Under the pieces are notes generated by a model that searched no databases, was not told the origin of the DNA, and worked only from the letters and a program-made list of their open reading frames with translations. 8,158 nt of DNA from Rickettsiales bacterium (GTDB lineage: Bacteria; Pseudomonadota; Alphaproteobacteria; Rickettsiales; UBA1997), in the NCBI GenBank assembly GCA_031289855.1, contig JAITOR010000007.1, forward strand, positions 1 through 8,158. The letters run 5' to 3'. Position 1 is the stretch's first letter. Every line of letters starts with the position of its first letter. This document shows, piece by piece, positions 5,253-8,158 of this stretch. The translations under genes were made by a program, and so were the position numbers.

Positions 5253-8158
5253 TTAGTCATAATTGTATTTCAATGTCAATCCAAAATCTCCTCCAATTCT
5301 TTTTCCGTAAAATACGTTTGTTTTTAAATTATATGTTAAGTCTCTATGCATAATATTTTGTAAGCCAAAATTCACACTATATGTTATACCTTTTAATGAA
5401 GTGGTTCTAACATTTGCCTCATAATATTTTCCGCCAGATTCTCCATTTTGCTCAATTTCTACCGCTGCACCATAGTAATATTCATTAGCATTGTTATAGG
5501 TGAATCCGGCTTTTACTCTCTTTGATACGACGTTGCCAGTATTATATTCATTGGTTTCATTAAGATTCATTTTACTTGCAAAATTGATATTATACAAATA
5601 TTTCACATAATTATCCCAGTAAATACCTCTTTCTATTCTTATGCTATAAGTTGCCCCAATATGTCCGCCCATAAAATTAGTTGACAAATTTCTGTATTCT
5701 AAACCCGCTATTTCACTACCATATTGTGTGTTTACAACACCAGTATTCACTGAGCCTTCAAAGGCAATATTATTAACATCTGATAAAGCCATTTTATAAT
5801 GTAATAATGAACCGATTCCAAAGAAAATATTATTACCAGTTCCACCAATCTTTTCTCCATCATCTAATTTATTTGTTGTTTTGAATGAGTTATATCCAGT
5901 TTCTAAAAAGTAAGCAAAAGTTAAATTTTTCAAAAAAACATCATAATTATTTATACCAAGTGCAAAATTGAAACCATAACTTTCTACGTGACTACCAGTA
6001 TTTACTTTTTTATAACCGGCATTAGAGGAGAAAAATACCCCATCATTATTTTTGTAATTAAGTGTATTTTTGTTGTAAACAACATCCTTCATCACATCAT
6101 CCTCAATAAAATTTGCAATACCGTTAGTAACAATTGTCGCACTTATAACACTCTCATTTATTTGTTTCAACTTATCAGCGGGAATATTTTTGCTCAATCT
6201 TCTGTCAAGTGTAATTCCAACAAGTTTCATTTTTATAAATTTCTCTCCTTCTAAATCAGCCTCATCCTGTGTTTTTCCTTCTCCACATTCCTCGGTGCTA
6301 TATGTTTCATCGCATTCTTTGTAAACATCAAACAACAAAATTCTTTCTTCCTCTAACACTTGACCTTTCGGTAGAGTAATATAAGTAGATAAAATCCTTT
6401 TAGAATTACCTTCTTCTTCTCCAAAATCAAATTTAAAATCACCTTCTTTGACCCGTAACAAAGTCATTACAACGAAATCTCCATTGATAATTGTTTCCGA
6501 TAAACTTTCTATATTTTTAATGTCAAACAAGGCAATTTTTAAACCTATTTCTGTTAAATTTAAGGTGATTTCATGTTCAGTTTCATCCAAAACTTTACCC
6601 AATTTTTCTATGGTTAACATGGCTTCATCTTTTTCTTTATCAATGGGTATATCACCCCAAAAATCAAATATTATTTCCGCACCTTCATTAATTTTAAAAG
6701 TATCTAAATTTGCAATAGTGACACCATTTTGAAATGCAATACCGCCGGATTTTAAATTGATATTGATGTGGTTATTTTCATCTTTCCATGGAAGAGAATT
6801 GTCTTTTGAAATATAAAATACACCAGCACAATTTGTGGTTGAATTTTCAAAGTAATTACAATTTCCTGTATCACTTCCTATGTTGAATGTATATTTCTCT
6901 GGATATGTATAAATAATATTTTCTTCTTCATCTCTTTCTTCAAATTTTTCAAATATTTTTGTTTCCACTTCATTACCATTCTCATCAAAACTTTTTGCAT
7001 CTTCATCTTTAAATTCCATTCTACCATTTGAATAATAAAACAATTCTTTTTCTTTCTTCCCTTCAATCAATAAATTTATATATTTATTATTATCAATCTC
7101 ATTTTCATTCTCTGTTAATATTTTGGCATTCCAAGTAACCATGCTTTCAAAATAATATTTAACTTCATCATAACTCCTGTTTACAAAATTTTTCTCTCCA
7201 TTTAATGTTAAATCCTTTTCTACACTATCAAAACCTTCTTCATTTGTTGCGGAAATTAAATGTATTTTTGAACCTACAAAACCCAATTCTTTGCTTAATG
7301 TACCAAGAATTGAAATGTTTTCCGCATTCAAGTTCATATTTTGATTTGTTGTAAGAATATACACATTTGTTTTATCCGTTAATTCACTAATATCAAAAGA
7401 TATTTCACCAAATATTACTTTACCAAACAAATCAAAATTATCAACTACAACATTACCTCTACTAACATCAAAATTTAATTCAAAACTTTCATTATTCACA
7501 CCTACAAATATTATATTTTCTGCATATAATACTTTATCATCCGCAATTCTTAAATCGATTTTTTCATTTCCTTTCAATATCAAATTATCAATACTTAATG
7601 TCACATCAATATTTATGGCCGAACCACCTTTTATTGTTAAATTTGAAATTCGCATAATTCCTTCCATATCGTATGTTATTTCACTATCATTCCAAATTTT
7701 TGAAACATCCCAAATTATTTTCCCTGTTGTTTCATCCACAATATTATATTCTTTATTATCGATCCAAACATCATATTTATATTCACCAACTAATTCGTTT
7801 TTTTCTTCATTCAAACTCATTAATAAACTCTTTTTCCACCAATATTCTCCTTCATTACTTACTCCCTCATTATATAAATATCTTTTTAATTTTTCTGGAG
7901 AAATTTCATTTTTTTTACCTTCACTTATTTTTAATAAAATAATTTTTTCACCTTTATTTTTAACGAAACCTTCATCATTATCTTCATTGTAATTGGCAAA
8001 ATCCAATATTTTAATACCTTCCAATTCGTCATTATAAACTAAACTTATGGTGGCGTTAGTTAAATAGATGTCATTCAATGTATTAATGGTGGCTATGGTG
8101 TCATCATCTTCTGCTCCTGTAATATCAAACATAAGGTTAATTTTGAGATTATTAATTC
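5253..8158 (-). CDS. autotransporter (type V secretion), C-terminal part; 5' partial
   Basis: The frame is open from the right edge of the window to TAA at 5255-5253. The first ATG visible (8132) has no signal peptide and the frame continues upstream of it, so the true start is outside. Numbering from that Met, residues ~1-690 are an Asn/Asp/Glu/Lys-rich passenger with alternating hydrophobic strands typical of a beta-helix (for example NLTIKGGSAINIDVTLSIDN). Residues ~691-959 are an aromatic/glycine-rich autotransporter beta-barrel of about 269 residues, preceded by an Ala/Ile/Asn-rich linker (ATIVTNGIANFIEDD) suited to the pore helix. The barrel would insert in the outer membrane and export or display the passenger. 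The C-terminus is LTLKYNYD, ending in Asp rather than the usual terminal Phe/Trp. There are only four cysteines, all in the passenger, as two close pairs (425/435 and 607/616). Passenger function cannot be named: no protease triad or RGD is evident. It converges on tilS-coaE with a 1-nt gap. Confidence 0.85.
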   Translation of the reverse strand, partial: INNLKINLMFDITGAEDDDTIATINTLNDIYLTNATISLVYNDELEGIKILDFANYNEDNDEGFVKNKGEKIILLKISEGKKNEISPEKLKRYLYNEGVSNEGEYWWKKSLLMSLNEEKNELVGEYKYDVWIDNKEYNIVDETTGKIIWDVSKIWNDSEITYDMEGIMRISNLTIKGGSAINIDVTLSIDNLILKGNEKIDLRIADDKVLYAENIIFVGVNNESFELNFDVSRGNVVVDNFDLFGKVIFGEISFDISELTDKTNVYILTTNQNMNLNAENISILGTLSKELGFVGSKIHLISATNEEGFDSVEKDLTLNGEKNFVNRSYDEVKYYFESMVTWNAKILTENENEIDNNKYINLLIEGKKEKELFYYSNGRMEFKDEDAKSFDENGNEVETKIFEKFEERDEEENIIYTYPEKYTFNIGSDTGNCNYFENSTTNCAGVFYISKDNSLPWKDENNHININLKSGGIAFQNGVTIANLDTFKINEGAEIIFDFWGDIPIDKEKDEAMLTIEKLGKVLDETEHEITLNLTEIGLKIALFDIKNIESLSETIINGDFVVMTLLRVKEGDFKFDFGEEEGNSKRILSTYITLPKGQVLEEERILLFDVYKECDETYSTEECGEGKTQDEADLEGEKFIKMKLVGITLDRRLSKNIPADKLKQINESVISATIVTNGIANFIEDDVMKDVVYNKNTLNYKNNDGVFFSSNAGYKKVNTGSHVESYGFNFALGINNYDVFLKNLTFAYFLETGYNSFKTTNKLDDGEKIGGTGNNIFFGIGSLLHYKMALSDVNNIAFEGSVNTGVVNTQYGSEIAGLEYRNLSTNFMGGHIGATYSIRIERGIYWDNYVKYLYNINFASKMNLNETNEYNTGNVVSKRVKAGFTYNNANEYYYGAAVEIEQNGESGGKYYEANVRTTSLKGITYSVNFGLQNIMHRDLTYNLKTNVFYGKRIGGDFGLTLKYNYD

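Noticed and set aside
6878..7066. Minus-strand open frame of 62 residues rich in Lys and Met
   Set aside because: It is an out-of-frame shadow in the same strand as the autotransporter, whose frame is continuous here.
7615..7992. Plus-strand open frames of 125 and 89 residues rich in Phe, Ser, Leu and Ile
   Set aside because: They mirror the Glu/Asp/Lys/Asn-rich passenger codons of the autotransporter on the minus strand; the composition is what antisense of such codons yields.
8130..8132. ATG as the true start of the autotransporter
   Set aside because: No signal peptide follows, the upstream codons to the window edge stay open and look like continued beta-strand (NLKINL), and no ribosome site precedes it.
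1..8158. CRISPR array, tRNA, rRNA, insertion sequence
   Set aside because: No regularly spaced direct repeats, no cloverleaf-like GTTCRANNC segment, no rRNA-like stretch and no transposase or IS-like terminal repeats were seen while reading the window.

Overview
The window is AT-rich (about 30% GC by eye) and almost fully coding. It looks like an alphaproteobacterium, probably a reduced-genome or host-associated one such as the uncultured gut or Rickettsiales-like lineages. The basis is the alphaproteobacterial flavour of AlaRS and TilS, two small membrane proteins that align by eye with Rickettsia-type SdhC and SdhD, polysaccharide glycosyltransferases and a type V autotransporter. The exact lineage is inference.

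Layout. Positions 1-140 hold the C-terminal end of a GT8-like glycosyltransferase (+). Positions 190-1338 hold alaS (+), cut to its first ~374 AlaRS residues. It runs straight into a convergent gene, and no remainder of alaS is seen in the window. Positions 2909-1319 (-) hold a three-gene operon joined by two 4-nt ATGA overlaps: an SdhC-like protein, an SdhD-like protein, then a DUF4422-type glycosyltransferase where sdhA would normally sit. Positions 2910-3010 are a divergent intergenic region built around an 18-bp perfect inverted repeat that places two promoter-like elements in mirror symmetry. Positions 3011-3751 (+) encode a Nudix-like protein. It is followed after 12 nt by 3764-5251 (+), a single frame that reads as a C-terminally shortened TilS (tRNA-Ile lysidine synthetase) fused to CoaE (dephospho-CoA kinase). 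Positions 5253-8158 (-) are the C-terminal ~968 residues of an autotransporter, converging on tilS-coaE with a 1-nt gap. Its 5' end lies beyond the window.

How it fits together. The genes do not form one obvious pathway. Housekeeping genes (alaS, sdhC/D-like, tilS, coaE) are mixed with surface genes (two glycosyltransferases, one autotransporter), and several are truncated, fused or out of their usual context. The strongest observations are the TilS-CoaE fusion, the truncated alaS, and the glycosyltransferase occupying the expected sdhA position. An A10 tract near the start of that glycosyltransferase could make it phase-variable. A misassembly or recent rearrangement near 1300-1340 should be ruled out before biological meaning is attached to the broken alaS. 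No tRNA, rRNA, CRISPR array or insertion sequence was seen.
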